From assembly GCA_934700895.1 (NCBI GenBank), contig CAKUXV010000004.1:1-64000 (forward strand): a stretch of 64,000 bases of DNA, written 5' to 3'. The notes beneath the pieces are model-generated. The model saw only the letters and a program-made list of their open reading frames with translations. It ran no database searches and was not told where the DNA came from. Source of the stretch: an uncultured Bacilli bacterium (GTDB lineage Bacteria; Bacillota_I; Bacilli_A; RFN20; CAG-826). Below, in pieces: positions 16,610-25,604 of the stretch. The translations under genes and the position numbers were made by a program. Every line of letters begins with the position of its first letter. Position 1 is the stretch's first letter.

Positions 16610-17674
16610 CTATTCCTCCTGATGGTCATAATCATAATGGCCATAAATAAACATCGCGTCCCCAAAGCTAAAGAAACGATATCCGTCTTGAACGGCTTTT
16701 TCATAGCATTTTAAAGTCCATTTTCTGCCCATGAAAGCCGAAACAAGCATCACCAGGGTGCTTTTTGGCAAATGGAAATTGGTAACAAGCGCGTCGACGG
16801 CTTGGTAGTGATAACCCGGGGAAATGAAAATCGAAGTCGCTTCATGGCAGGCACGGAATTCACCATATTTTTGATAGACTGATTCCAAAGTGCGGACTGA
16901 GGTCGTGCCGATGGCGATAATTCGCCGTCCTTCTTTTTTAGCCAAATTCAAGCGTTCGGCAGTATGGGCATCCATTTCGTACGTTTCAGAATGCATATGG
17001 TGTTCTTTGGTATCCTGCACCTTAACGGGGCGGAAGGTACCCAAGCCGATGTTCAGAGTGATATCCAAAACCTCTACGCCTTTTTCTTGGATTTTTCGGA
17101 AAAGCTCATCCGTGAAATGGAATCCCGCGGTAGGCGCGGCGGCCGAGCCGGGGACTTTCGCGTAAACCGTTTGATAGTCGGAATTATCATCGCATTGTTT
17201 TTTGATATAAGGGGGAAGGGGCATTAAGCCTAATTGGTCCAAAACCTCCAGAAAAATGCCCGAATAGGAAAAACGCATATGGCGGATGCCTTCTGGCAGG
17301 ACCTTAGTGCATTCGCAGGTTAATTTTCCATCGCCAAAATCGCAATGACTGCCAACACGCACAGAATGGGCGTTACCAACAAGGCATTCCCAAACGTCTT
17401 CTCCCTCTTCCGGGACTTCATGCAAAAGCAAAACTTCTACCTTACCCTTGGTTTCGGTTTTCACACCAATTAAGCGGGCAGGGATGACTTTGGTGTTATT
17501 GCGCACCATAACGTCCCCGGGCTGGAGATAATCCAAAATATCGTGGAAAACTTTGTTTTCAACCGTTTGGTGTTCCCGGTCGACGACCATCAAACGAGCC
17601 TCGTCCCTTTTTTTCAAAGGAGTTTGGGCGATTTGAGATTCGGGCAAATAAAAATCAAACAAACGGATATCCAT
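16610..17674 (-). CDS. queA: S-adenosylmethionine:tRNA ribosyltransferase-isomerase
   Basis: Transfers the ribosyl part of AdoMet to preQ1 in tRNA, giving epoxyqueuosine. 354 residues, full length. Motifs include DFYLPESQIAQTPLKKRDEARLM at the start, GSAAAPTAGFHFT, and DALVTNFHLPKSTL near the C-terminus. The ATG directly follows the tgt stop (TAA-ATG), so the two are coupled. Confidence 0.96.
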   Translation of the reverse strand: MDIRLFDFYLPESQIAQTPLKKRDEARLMVVDREHQTVENKVFHDILDYLQPGDVMVRNNTKVIPARLIGVKTETKGKVEVLLLHEVPEEGEDVWECLVGNAHSVRVGSHCDFGDGKLTCECTKVLPEGIRHMRFSYSGIFLEVLDQLGLMPLPPYIKKQCDDNSDYQTVYAKVPGSAAAPTAGFHFTDELFRKIQEKGVEVLDITLNIGLGTFRPVKVQDTKEHHMHSETYEMDAHTAERLNLAKKEGRRIIAIGTTSVRTLESVYQKYGEFRACHEATSIFISPGYHYQAVDALVTNFHLPKSTLVMLVSAFMGRKWTLKCYEKAVQDGYRFFSFGDAMFIYGHYDYDHQEE

Positions 17675-18802
17675 TTAAAAACCTCTTTTATCGTTATATT
17701 TCGCGTAAATCTCTTCTTTGTAATCCCCAAAGCGATCTTCTTGAATGGCTTTTCTCGCCCCTTCCACCACTTGGATTAAAAAACGAATATTGTGGATGGA
17801 ATTCAAGGTCTTGCCAAATTCTTCATTAGCTTTATAGAGGTGATGCAAATAGGCTTTCGTGAAGTGGGTGCAGGTATAGCAATCGCATTCTTCATCCAAG
17901 GGGGTGAAGTCTTCGGCGTACTGAGCCCTCTGGATATTGACGCGGCCATGGCTCGTCATCAAGGCGCCGTGGCGGGCAAGGCGAGTAGGAAGGACGCAAT
18001 CCATCATGTCTACGCCCATAGCAATGCCTTCCAAAATATAATCGATGGAGCCAACTCCCATGAGATATCTCGGCTTATTCGGTGGCAAGAAGCGAATAGC
18101 GTCCCTCACCATTTGATAACAAACTTCTTTAGGTTCGCCAATGGAAGTTCCCCCAATGGAATAACCCGAGAAATCCATGGCCGCCAGTTCTTTTGCGGCA
18201 CGTTCACGCAAATCGGGGAAAGCCCCACCTTGCACAATGCCGAAAAGGGCTTGATCTTCTCTTTTGTGGGCTTCCAGCCCCCTTTTCGCCCAGCGAAGCG
18301 TACGTTCCGTGGACTTCGCCACATATTCTTTGGTCGCGGGATAGGGGATGCATTCATCGAAACTCATGATGATGTCCGCCCCCAACGCTTCTTCCATGCG
18401 AATGGCTTCTTCCGGGGAGAAAAATTCTTTATTCCCGTTCAATTCGTTATGGAACAAGACTCCATCTTCCGTAATTTTTCTTCTTTTGGCAAGGGAAAAC
18501 ACTTGAAATCCGCCCGAATCCGTAAGGATGGGCCCATCATATTGCATGAAAGAATGCAAGCCGCCCGCTTTGCGGACCACTTCTTCGCCAGGACGTAAGT
18601 GAAGATGATAAGTATTGGCCAAAATAATTCCCGAACCGCAAGCTTTCACTTGTTCCGGAGACATGCATTTAACGGTCGCGTTTGTCCCTACAGGCATAAA
18701 AGTTGGAACTTCCACATCTCCGTGTGGAGTATGCAGAATGCCATACCGCGCGCCTGTTTGTTTGTCGACATGCAAAATTTCAAGATAAAAAGAGTTTCCC
18801 AT
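17675..18802 (-). CDS. tgt: tRNA-guanine transglycosylase
   Basis: Exchanges guanine-34 of GUN-anticodon tRNAs for preQ1. 375 residues. The catalytic Asp segments (ILTDSGGFQVFSL and GVDMMDCVLPTRLARHG) and the C-terminal zinc site CDCYTCTHFTKAYLHH are intact. First gene of tgt-queA-queH. No preQ1 synthesis gene lies in this window. A TACAAT -10 (18812-18817) lies only 9 nt before the ATG and there is no Shine-Dalgarno, so the mRNA may be nearly leaderless. Confidence 0.97.
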   Translation of the reverse strand: MGNSFYLEILHVDKQTGARYGILHTPHGDVEVPTFMPVGTNATVKCMSPEQVKACGSGIILANTYHLHLRPGEEVVRKAGGLHSFMQYDGPILTDSGGFQVFSLAKRRKITEDGVLFHNELNGNKEFFSPEEAIRMEEALGADIIMSFDECIPYPATKEYVAKSTERTLRWAKRGLEAHKREDQALFGIVQGGAFPDLRERAAKELAAMDFSGYSIGGTSIGEPKEVCYQMVRDAIRFLPPNKPRYLMGVGSIDYILEGIAMGVDMMDCVLPTRLARHGALMTSHGRVNIQRAQYAEDFTPLDEECDCYTCTHFTKAYLHHLYKANEEFGKTLNSIHNIRFLIQVVEGARKAIQEDRFGDYKEEIYAKYNDKRGF

Positions 18803-18811
18803 AGCGGAGGT

Positions 18812-18817
18812 ATTGTA
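18812..18817 (-). promoter_or_regulatory. -10 element of tgt, start-proximal
   Basis: TACAAT on the minus strand ends 9 nt before the tgt ATG. The -35 region has no good match. The predicted start falls within about 3 nt of the start codon. Confidence 0.5.
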
Positions 18818-18851
18818 GGCTAATGCATTTTCAATTAAAAGGGTTCAAGGA

Positions 18852-19436
18852 TTACCAGTAGCGAACCGCGACGAGCGTCATCGCTTTGTTCACCTCGGCG
18901 TCGGACAGCAAGGGAAGGGCAGAATCATCAAAACCTTTGCGGCGAAGCAATTCATGGCCTTCTTTTCCTAAGAACCACGTACGCAGCCCTTCCAATTCGA
19001 ATTTGTTCTTATCGTTTAAAGGCTCGTATTTGGTGGGGAGATAAAACATTTGGGTTCCGCGAAGCATGAAATTTTGGGGTTCCCAATCCAAACATACTTT
19101 AGAAAAACGAGCAAAGCGATAAAGAGCAAACATCGCTTCAAAATAATTTTCCGTCAATGGGCCGCGAGAAAGGGCCTCCAAAACAGACTGTTCGGGGAAA
19201 TAATCGAAAACAATGACGTGATTCTCGTCGTCATGAAAACAAATCTTTGCCATGTTGATGCCCGCATGTTTGAGGATTTTGTAGTTTTTCATCGCTTCCT
19301 CGAAACCCTCAGAATAGGTTCGAATGCAATAGGTGCGGCCGCTCCATGTGGCAATGTAGGTCGCGTGGTCTTCATGTTCTGCTACAACGGAAGTTAGAAC
19401 GAATTTTTTGTTTTTGATTTGAATCACGTTTTCCAT
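18852..19436 (-). CDS. Small protein-kinase-fold protein, possibly a pseudokinase
   Basis: 194 residues, soluble. The order of motifs is that of a minimal kinase-like fold. A beta-rich N-lobe (residues 1-40) is followed by a hinge-like VIVFDYFPEQS (75-84). A catalytic-loop-like LDWEPQN (116-122) has Asp117 and Asn122 spaced as in HRDxxxxN. The usual DFG metal Asp is not seen: that region reads FYLPTKYEP (131-139). It could be a small-molecule or lipid-related kinase relative or an inactive scaffold. It is a single gene with a -10 box 7 nt before the ATG and no Shine-Dalgarno. Confidence 0.5.
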   Translation of the reverse strand: MENVIQIKNKKFVLTSVVAEHEDHATYIATWSGRTYCIRTYSEGFEEAMKNYKILKHAGINMAKICFHDDENHVIVFDYFPEQSVLEALSRGPLTENYFEAMFALYRFARFSKVCLDWEPQNFMLRGTQMFYLPTKYEPLNDKNKFELEGLRTWFLGKEGHELLRRKGFDDSALPLLSDAEVNKAMTLVAVRYW

Positions 19437-19443
19437 GTGGTCT

Positions 19444-19449
19444 ATTGTA
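19444..19449 (-). promoter_or_regulatory. -10 element of the kinase-fold gene, joined to a terminator
   Basis: TACAAT on the minus strand, 7 nt before the ATG at 19436. It lies immediately after the T run of the terminator at 19451-19477, so termination of the upstream gene and initiation of this one share the same 35 nt. Confidence 0.55.
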
Positions 19450-19450
19450 A

Positions 19451-19477
19451 CAAAAAAGACCGTCTTAAGAAAGACGG
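19451..19477 (-). terminator. Intrinsic terminator of the VanZ/Ig gene
   Basis: CCGTCTT and AAGACGG (19471-19477 and 19460-19466) pair in a 7-bp stem with a TCTT loop, followed on the minus strand by TCTTTTTT. It lies 23 nt past the stop codon at 19500. Confidence 0.75.
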
Positions 19478-19499
19478 CCGGTTGAAAGGAAGAAAGCGA

Positions 19500-22400
19500 T
19501 TATCCGCCATCCGTTTCTTTTTTCTTGGCTTGTTTTTTATTTAGGGCGAATCGGACCAACAAAATCACTGAGAAAATCAGCGCGGCAAGCAAAATCGTAG
19601 CCATGTATCCCGCGGAATCGATTCCAACGTCTCGCCATGCGCAGGCCCTCCCCGGCGTATAAAGCTGAATCAATTCGCTAAAGCCCGCCAAAGAGAATCC
19701 CAAAACACCGGATACCCCAAGTGCCACATACCGTACCCAGGCCTTTCGGAAAGCCAGAAAAATAAAGGCAACACTGAAGATAGCCGTGAAGGCAAATAAG
19801 CCAAAATGTCCCAAGGATTTACGAACGAGAATCGACAATTGCTGATACGTGAAACGGGAATTCCTCGCTACGTGGAAACGGATCACCTGCTTATAGGTTT
19901 GTAGACTATCCTCTCCCCCGTAGACAATTTCATAGGTATCTTCTCCGATTCCCGTGGAAGAGACGCGACCCGCTTTGTCGATTCGAACGCAACTAGACTG
20001 ACCATCAGAAGCAAGGCGGCGAAACGTCCAGGTACCTGAAGTCGATGAAACTAACGTTTTGATATAAATCTGATAGGGGCGAGCGTATTCCAAATCCACA
20101 CGATAATAATCAATGCTGCCATCCTCTTTCTTCACAACGTCATATTTAGACGGCGACATCTTTTCCATATCCAATTCAAAAGGGCTCACGGTATTCGTGA
20201 CGCGAATCCTCTTGGAATACGCAATGGAATCATTATCTTCGGAAATAATATTGATGACGGATTCTCCGGCTTTTAAGGCTTTGGCCAATCCGGTTTTGGG
20301 ATTGATGTTAATGACATCAGAATCGCTGGAGGAGAAAGACACTCGTTTGTTGGTAGCATCTTCATTCATTTTTGCATTCGCTTGGAAGACCGTGCCTACA
20401 GGAACGGAAGAACAATCATTTTGCGCACGGTTATATTCATTGGACTCCATCGTCGTCTCAAAAGCCACATCAAAAGAAGAGCGGTCCACAGCAATGTAAG
20501 TGACGCGAACGCCGCAAATTAACGTTTTAACGAGCGCATCATCTCGGTGAATGAGCAATTTTAAGGGGATGGGGGAGGCACCGCTATTTTGACGAATGCC
20601 TTGCAAAGTGCAGGAATTCTCCGCCAAAGCAAGGTGGCCTTCTTGCCCTTCTTCTACTTCCAAAGACAAAGTGGTCTCCATGGCAGTAACCACCGTGGTG
20701 CCGTCGGCAAAGGTAGTTTGATAGGAGCAAACAAGATCAATAGTTTTTCGCTCGTCCTTTCCAATTTCGATAATAGGATCCGCGGAATAATCCAATTCCA
20801 CTTGTTTCGTGTTAACGAGGGTTTTAAAGCGGTTTGGCGCATCCACGCCGCGGATTTTGTATTTCTTTTCTAGTCCTGTAACCGCGGATTTGGCGCGAAG
20901 CGTGGTCTCTCCGGCTTTTTTAAATTGGATACCCACCTTCTTATTCGACGTAAATTCGGCGATGCTTTCGTCATCGATGCTTAATTCGATCGCGCTGGAT
21001 TCCAATGATTTTTTCACCGCGGCGTCATTGCTATCCACCGTGATTTTGGCACTCATCATATTTTTTTCGTATTTGGTGCCCGTTAAAAATTCCGTTTCTT
21101 GATCCTCGTAAAATTTAACAAGGTGAAAATCCAAGCCGCCCGTTGTCGTATCTTCAACCTTCTCGTAATGGAAAACTTCGGTTTTGAAAAACACGGAACG
21201 GTCGTTTTGGTTCGGATAATAGAGCAATTGACCCTCTGTGGGCGCCGTCGAATTCGTGCGAGGCGTAAGGTCATAGGATTTGTAGTTTTGGCTTTTCGAC
21301 GAAAAATAAGTATCCAGAGGATAGCTTTCGCCGGAAGGGGTTTTAAGCTCAAAGAGGAAACTGCTCTTCTTGTAATCGTTCTCATTTAATCCGGCGCGGA
21401 AATTCACCGTGGCTTTCACATGATCGGCATAAAAATAATCGCTCGAAGAACGAACCTTTTTTAAGGTGATGTGGTTGAGCGATGTGCTGGATAAAGTAAC
21501 CGATTTAATATCTTCTTTTTGGAAAATTAGCGCTTTTTTAACGGAAAACGAGGAAGAAACAGGGGATACGCCTGCAAGATCATAGGAGACTTCGAACGGA
21601 ATGGATTCGTTTTCCCAGTTCTTCTTATCGGCGAGCAATTGATCCTTCATTTTAATCCCGAAGGAAAACTGACCCGCGCCCGTCTTCTTTTTGGAAACGA
21701 CGTCGAAATAGGACGCGTAAGGTTCTTGGATTTTTACATTTAGTGAATTGGGATCAAAGGAAGCCGTTACATCATTAAACGTGCCCTTAACCGTTAGAGT
21801 TAGTTGGTTTTCATTGATCGTTCCAGAAGACGGCGAAACCATGATGGCGGACACCGGAATCACAATTTCCGACTTTTTACCCACGGTGACTTTCAAGGTT
21901 TCTTCCACCTCAAGATTATCGTGGCTTTGAACATGAATCGTCGTGGCTCCGCTATCAACGGGACGGATGAATCCGTCTTCACTGACCGTCGCCACCGCCT
22001 CATTTTCTGAATAATAGGAAAGAGACTTATCCGTCGCATTCTCAGGCAAAACACTGCATTCGATTTTTAGGCCATCATCCCCGTAATTGAAATTCAGTTC
22101 CTTGGTTGGGAGCAATAAGCTCATCACGGGAACGTTTTGGCAATGAAAACGATAGGTGTGAACAAGATCTTTGTTTTGTTCGCTACGAACATTTAAAGCG
22201 ATTTCTCCCTCCCTTTTGAAACAAATCGAGGAATCGGCCTCTAAAAAATCCACATCTTCCGTATCGTAATCCCAAATTAGATTTCTATAAGACGTGTCTT
22301 CGGGGCTATAAACGACGGAAAACGATACCCTGTCCCCGACGAAAACCGAAAAATCCGAGGGGCATGAAAAGGATACGGCAAAATCTTTCAATTCCTTGAT

Positions 22401-22577
22401 GGCGGTTTTGTCGTAGTTCTTATCGATGGCGTCCTGAATTCCACCCGCTACTTGGTTAGATTGATTCGAGCTGCTATCGGCATCCATGGCGCTTTCGATT
22501 AAAATAACAGCCGCACAGGCACAATACGCCCCTAAAGACACCCATTGTGAAACAATGCGACCCCACTTCTTACTCAT
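19500..22577 (-). CDS. VanZ-like membrane protein split by a large extracellular Ig-like insert
   Basis: 1025 residues from the ATG at 22577. The in-frame TTG 7 codons upstream lies within the promoter and is not favoured. The N-terminus has one membrane segment (about 11-29) followed by a Ser/Gln-rich SSSNQSNQV, as after TM1 of VanZ proteins. The last 110 residues hold three more membrane segments with the VanZ signatures RKSLGHFG and FSELIQLYTPGR...DVGIDSAG. Between them (about 60-905) lie several beta-sandwich units. Clear BIG2-type ones occur near residues 160-240 and 740-830. This region should face outward. VanZ proteins are linked to teicoplanin resistance and envelope functions. The role of this hybrid is unknown. 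Confidence 0.75.
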   Translation of the reverse strand: MSKKWGRIVSQWVSLGAYCACAAVILIESAMDADSSSNQSNQVAGGIQDAIDKNYDKTAIKELKDFAVSFSCPSDFSVFVGDRVSFSVVYSPEDTSYRNLIWDYDTEDVDFLEADSSICFKREGEIALNVRSEQNKDLVHTYRFHCQNVPVMSLLLPTKELNFNYGDDGLKIECSVLPENATDKSLSYYSENEAVATVSEDGFIRPVDSGATTIHVQSHDNLEVEETLKVTVGKKSEIVIPVSAIMVSPSSGTINENQLTLTVKGTFNDVTASFDPNSLNVKIQEPYASYFDVVSKKKTGAGQFSFGIKMKDQLLADKKNWENESIPFEVSYDLAGVSPVSSSFSVKKALIFQKEDIKSVTLSSTSLNHITLKKVRSSSDYFYADHVKATVNFRAGLNENDYKKSSFLFELKTPSGESYPLDTYFSSKSQNYKSYDLTPRTNSTAPTEGQLLYYPNQNDRSVFFKTEVFHYEKVEDTTTGGLDFHLVKFYEDQETEFLTGTKYEKNMMSAKITVDSNDAAVKKSLESSAIELSIDDESIAEFTSNKKVGIQFKKAGETTLRAKSAVTGLEKKYKIRGVDAPNRFKTLVNTKQVELDYSADPIIEIGKDERKTIDLVCSYQTTFADGTTVVTAMETTLSLEVEEGQEGHLALAENSCTLQGIRQNSGASPIPLKLLIHRDDALVKTLICGVRVTYIAVDRSSFDVAFETTMESNEYNRAQNDCSSVPVGTVFQANAKMNEDATNKRVSFSSSDSDVININPKTGLAKALKAGESVINIISEDNDSIAYSKRIRVTNTVSPFELDMEKMSPSKYDVVKKEDGSIDYYRVDLEYARPYQIYIKTLVSSTSGTWTFRRLASDGQSSCVRIDKAGRVSSTGIGEDTYEIVYGGEDSLQTYKQVIRFHVARNSRFTYQQLSILVRKSLGHFGLFAFTAIFSVAFIFLAFRKAWVRYVALGVSGVLGFSLAGFSELIQLYTPGRACAWRDVGIDSAGYMATILLAALIFSVILLVRFALNKKQAKKKETDGG

Positions 22578-22584
22578 TAACCCT

Positions 22585-22612
22585 ATTATAGGACTCAAAA
22601 ATTAAATTTGAA
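22585..22612 (-). promoter_or_regulatory. Promoter of the VanZ/Ig gene, leaderless type
   Basis: Minus-strand -35 TTCAAA (22607-22612), 16-nt spacer and perfect -10 TATAAT (22585-22590) end 7 nt before the ATG. Transcription should start at or next to the start codon. Confidence 0.6.
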
Positions 22613-22646
22613 CAAAAATATTAGCGGTTTTTTAGCGGATTACCTT

Positions 22647-23873
22647 TTATTTACTCTTTAAAATGCGAGCCAGGCCGCCTAAAGACGTCTCTTTGTATTC
22701 ATCCGATAGACTATCGCCCGTCATTTTCATCGCTTTAACAACATTATCAAAACTCACCTGATTTTGACGAACCGGCGAGATAAATTTTGCGTATAGGAAG
22801 CTATCATAAGCCCGTAAGGCCCCCATGCCATTGCGTTCAATGCAGGGAATAATGACGTATCCATCCACGGGGTCGCAGGAAAGGCCCAGGAAATGTTCCA
22901 TGGCACATTCAGCGGCATATTCAATTTGATAAAGCGACATGTCCATGCAATCGCAAATCGCCGCGGCAGCCATGGAAGAGGCTGTGCCAATTTCCGCCTG
23001 GCATCCTCCGATTGACCCGGCAATCGAGGCGTTTTGTTTGACTAAATTCCCAAACACGCCGGCCGCATATAAAGCGTCGCGCAAACGATATAACGAAATG
23101 TGCTTCTCCTTATGGAGATAATAGAGACATGCCGGAAGAACACCGCTAGAACCGCAAGTGGGGGCCGTGACGGTTTCTTCCCCGCACGCGCTTCCTTCTG
23201 CCACGGCATAAGCGTAAGACGAAAGCAGAACTTCTTTCCTTCCATCCCCTTTAGTCATGCTTAAAGCACGGTCGTGAATCGCTCCCGCGCAGCGTTCCCA
23301 GCGCAGACGAGGGTTTTGATTTGCCGGAATGAGACCTTTTGCCACCAATCCCCTATCCACCGACGCAATCATTTGCTTTAGGACACTCATAAGATATTCG
23401 TCGATGTCACCCTTTTCGAAGCGTAGGCAAAACTCTTTCAACGAAGAAATGTGATGCTCCGTCATATAATCCCGAATTTCTTGGAAACTAGAAAAGGGGT
23501 AGACTTCTTCATTTCTAGCATAGAGGTCGTCTTCGCTATAGATAGCTCCGCCCCCAAGCGACAGATATCGAGCTTTTTGGACCGTCTCTCCCCGTTTTAA
23601 CGAACAAAAATCCATCGTTAAGGGGTGAGGGAGATGGGTGTTCACATCAAAGACTACTTCTACTGGTAATGGACTTAAAGCCTGTTTAACGGCCTTTTCA
23701 CTTCCGTGCCCCGTTCCCGTTAAGGACAGGGATCCGTAGAAAACTACGCGCACCGCATCGGCATCGGGAGGGCATAAATGCTCGCGAAAGCTTTTCGCAG
23801 CCAAATAAGGCCCAATGGTATGGCTGGAGCTAGGGCCAGGTCCGAAACGAAACAAGCACGCAAGACTTTCCAT
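22647..23873 (-). CDS. sdaA: L-serine ammonia-lyase (Fe-S serine dehydratase), single chain
   Basis: Converts L-serine to pyruvate and ammonia using an oxygen-sensitive [4Fe-4S] cluster. 408 residues containing both the beta-type N-terminal domain (SLACLFRFGPGPSSSHTIGP) and the alpha-type catalytic part, which are separate proteins in Bacillus. Likely cluster Cys residues occur in APTCGSSGVLPAC, GGCQAEIG and LSCDPVDG. The ATG at 23873 is chosen: a TTG 6 codons upstream overlaps the -10 box. Single gene, divergent from the P-loop kinase. Confidence 0.93.
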   Translation of the reverse strand: MESLACLFRFGPGPSSSHTIGPYLAAKSFREHLCPPDADAVRVVFYGSLSLTGTGHGSEKAVKQALSPLPVEVVFDVNTHLPHPLTMDFCSLKRGETVQKARYLSLGGGAIYSEDDLYARNEEVYPFSSFQEIRDYMTEHHISSLKEFCLRFEKGDIDEYLMSVLKQMIASVDRGLVAKGLIPANQNPRLRWERCAGAIHDRALSMTKGDGRKEVLLSSYAYAVAEGSACGEETVTAPTCGSSGVLPACLYYLHKEKHISLYRLRDALYAAGVFGNLVKQNASIAGSIGGCQAEIGTASSMAAAAICDCMDMSLYQIEYAAECAMEHFLGLSCDPVDGYVIIPCIERNGMGALRAYDSFLYAKFISPVRQNQVSFDNVVKAMKMTGDSLSDEYKETSLGGLARILKSK

Positions 23874-23881
23874 TTGGCAAT

Positions 23882-23887
23882 ATTCTA
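23882..23887 (-). promoter_or_regulatory. -10 element of sdaA, start-proximal
   Basis: TAGAAT on the minus strand, 8 nt before the ATG at 23873. No Shine-Dalgarno is present. The opposite strand carries the start region of the divergent gene at 23933. Confidence 0.5.
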
Positions 23888-23932
23888 CCAAAAGTGGAAA
23901 AGAAGGAGAAAACGAATTAGGATATTTTCCGC

Positions 23933-24427
23933 ATGTCCACGTTGATTCTTCTTTCAGCCATACCCGGAAGTGGAAAATCCACTTGGGCCAAACAATACGC
24001 TTCCACGCACCCGCGCACCCATATTGTTTCCAGTGATCAAATTCGATTGCGTCTTTTTGGTGCAGTTAACGATTTTCGCGATGAAGCGTTGGTGTGGAAA
24101 ACCTTTTTGGAAGACTTGCATCGCTTCGGCGCGGAAGAAGGAAGCACGGTCATCGCGGATTCCACGAATTTAACCAACGAATACCGTCGATATTATGTGG
24201 AGCAAACCCCTGAATTTGACACCCATGTCCTCGTTCTTTTCCACATTCCCTTCGATATTTGCAAAAAACAGAATCTACTTCGCACTGGGGCAAGCGTAGT
24301 TCCTGACGCCATCATGAATCAACTGCACGCGCAATTCGAAAAGCCAACCCAAAGCGTGATGGACCTTTATGACGAATGCATTATCATCGAAAAGAATTTC
24401 GTCGCCGATTCAATCAAAGCCAAATAA
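23933..24427 (+). CDS. P-loop kinase, zeta-toxin/polynucleotide-kinase-like
   Basis: 164 residues. The Walker A motif SAIPGSGKSTWAKQYA is at about 8-23, a lid-type IADSTNLTNEYRRYY at about 75-89, and a C-terminal acidic end. Small proteins of this AAA_33 type phosphorylate nucleotides, polynucleotide ends or small substrates; the substrate here is unknown. No antitoxin-like partner is adjacent. A paralogue of similar size is at 46458-46946. A weak TAGGAT box lies 9 nt before the ATG and the nearest GGAG is too far upstream to serve. Confidence 0.7.
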   Translation: MSTLILLSAIPGSGKSTWAKQYASTHPRTHIVSSDQIRLRLFGAVNDFRDEALVWKTFLEDLHRFGAEEGSTVIADSTNLTNEYRRYYVEQTPEFDTHVLVLFHIPFDICKKQNLLRTGASVVPDAIMNQLHAQFEKPTQSVMDLYDECIIIEKNFVADSIKAK

Positions 24428-24447
24428 GTTTAATGTCCGCACATATG

Positions 24448-24474
24448 AAAAAACGCCCCAATTTACGAGACGTT
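24448..24474 (-). terminator. Intrinsic terminator, probably bidirectional
   Basis: AACGCCCC (24452-24459) pairs with GAGACGTT (24467-24474) in an 8-bp stem with two G-U pairs. A T run follows on the minus strand. It lies between two converging genes and can serve the membrane-protein gene and perhaps the P-loop gene. Confidence 0.6.
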
Positions 24475-24493
24475 ATTTCAATGTGCTTAGGGA

Positions 24494-25477
24494 TTAGGCC
24501 TTCATACCATCCGTTTCTTTTAGTTTGGGTGGGAAGATGGTGTAATAAACGAGAACCAAGGCAATCAAGCAGAGGAGACCGCCAGTGATATACGACATGG
24601 TCGCAAATTCGAGCATGCTGCCGAATTTCGCGCCATAGGTTTTACCCATGAAGGAAATGTGGTCGCTGACGTTGTCAAATTGTAATTGTCCGATCACGCC
24701 AGCGCCAATGATGGATCCGCCATTCACGAAGAGCGCAGTTTCAAAAAGATAACCGTTACGCTTCTTAATGGTGTTGTGCTTCTCGGAATTATGGTATCCC
24801 AAATAGGCAATGCCACTAAAAAGAGCACCAACCAACGGAATCAAAGCCAAGACGCCAGTCTTAAGTAAAACAGCGCTAGAATAGGCGAAGACTTGTTTGG
24901 AGAAACGATTAACAAGGAACATGACACCAAAAATCACGCCGGTAGCTAAATCCGCTGCGAAGAGCGAAGAGGTGAGGATGCGCATGATTTTATTCGTGTT
25001 TTCGCCTTCCCCGAAAAGGTGCATCAAGGGAACGTTGCTTCCGATAAGAGCAACAAGGAGCAAGATCACATAAACTACGATAACAAAAGCGATATCGTCA
25101 TCGCCGATGTTGCTGCTAGTCAAACGATAGAGCCACATGGCGTTGAGGAAAAGGAAAGCGGCCACAATATAGCCGATTCCAATGTAGCAAGTGAAAGAGC
25201 GAACCACCAAATCCGAATTGTTTTGACGAATGAAAGAAGCAACCGAATAAACGAATCCAACCAACGCCATTAAAGCCGCGGCAAGCCCAAAGGCACCGAG
25301 CATGACGGATAATCCAACGCCGATTTCCGGAAGATCAATCGAGACAGAAGGAGACGTTCCTAAAATCAAATTCGGGCTGATGACAAAGCCGAACCAGACT
25401 CCAAGAAAGCCAAAACCCGCAAGGAGCAAGGCAAAAACAATGATGTTAATTAATCGAACGGATGACGAATATTTCAT
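24494..25477 (-). CDS. Polytopic membrane protein, unknown function
   Basis: 327 residues with about eight hydrophobic segments and no recognised domain. The ATG at 25477 is chosen because GAGAGGA lies 7 nt before it. An in-frame start 14 codons upstream would add a charged stretch lacking a ribosome-binding site. The C-terminus ends in a short polar tail (PPKLKETDGMKA). Single gene with its own terminator. Nothing in the neighbours suggests a substrate. Confidence 0.7.
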   Translation of the reverse strand: MKYSSSVRLINIIVFALLLAGFGFLGVWFGFVISPNLILGTSPSVSIDLPEIGVGLSVMLGAFGLAAALMALVGFVYSVASFIRQNNSDLVVRSFTCYIGIGYIVAAFLFLNAMWLYRLTSSNIGDDDIAFVIVVYVILLLVALIGSNVPLMHLFGEGENTNKIMRILTSSLFAADLATGVIFGVMFLVNRFSKQVFAYSSAVLLKTGVLALIPLVGALFSGIAYLGYHNSEKHNTIKKRNGYLFETALFVNGGSIIGAGVIGQLQFDNVSDHISFMGKTYGAKFGSMLEFATMSYITGGLLCLIALVLVYYTIFPPKLKETDGMKA

Positions 25478-25604
25478 AGGGTTCCTCTCAAATGCCTTTT
25501 CTATAAGAAAACGATACAAAAAAGGCGACGTTGAATATTTAAATCTATCTTTAAGAGATAGTCAACGCGTTTATCGAGACAAAGGCAAAATACTTAAGCC
25601 TCGT

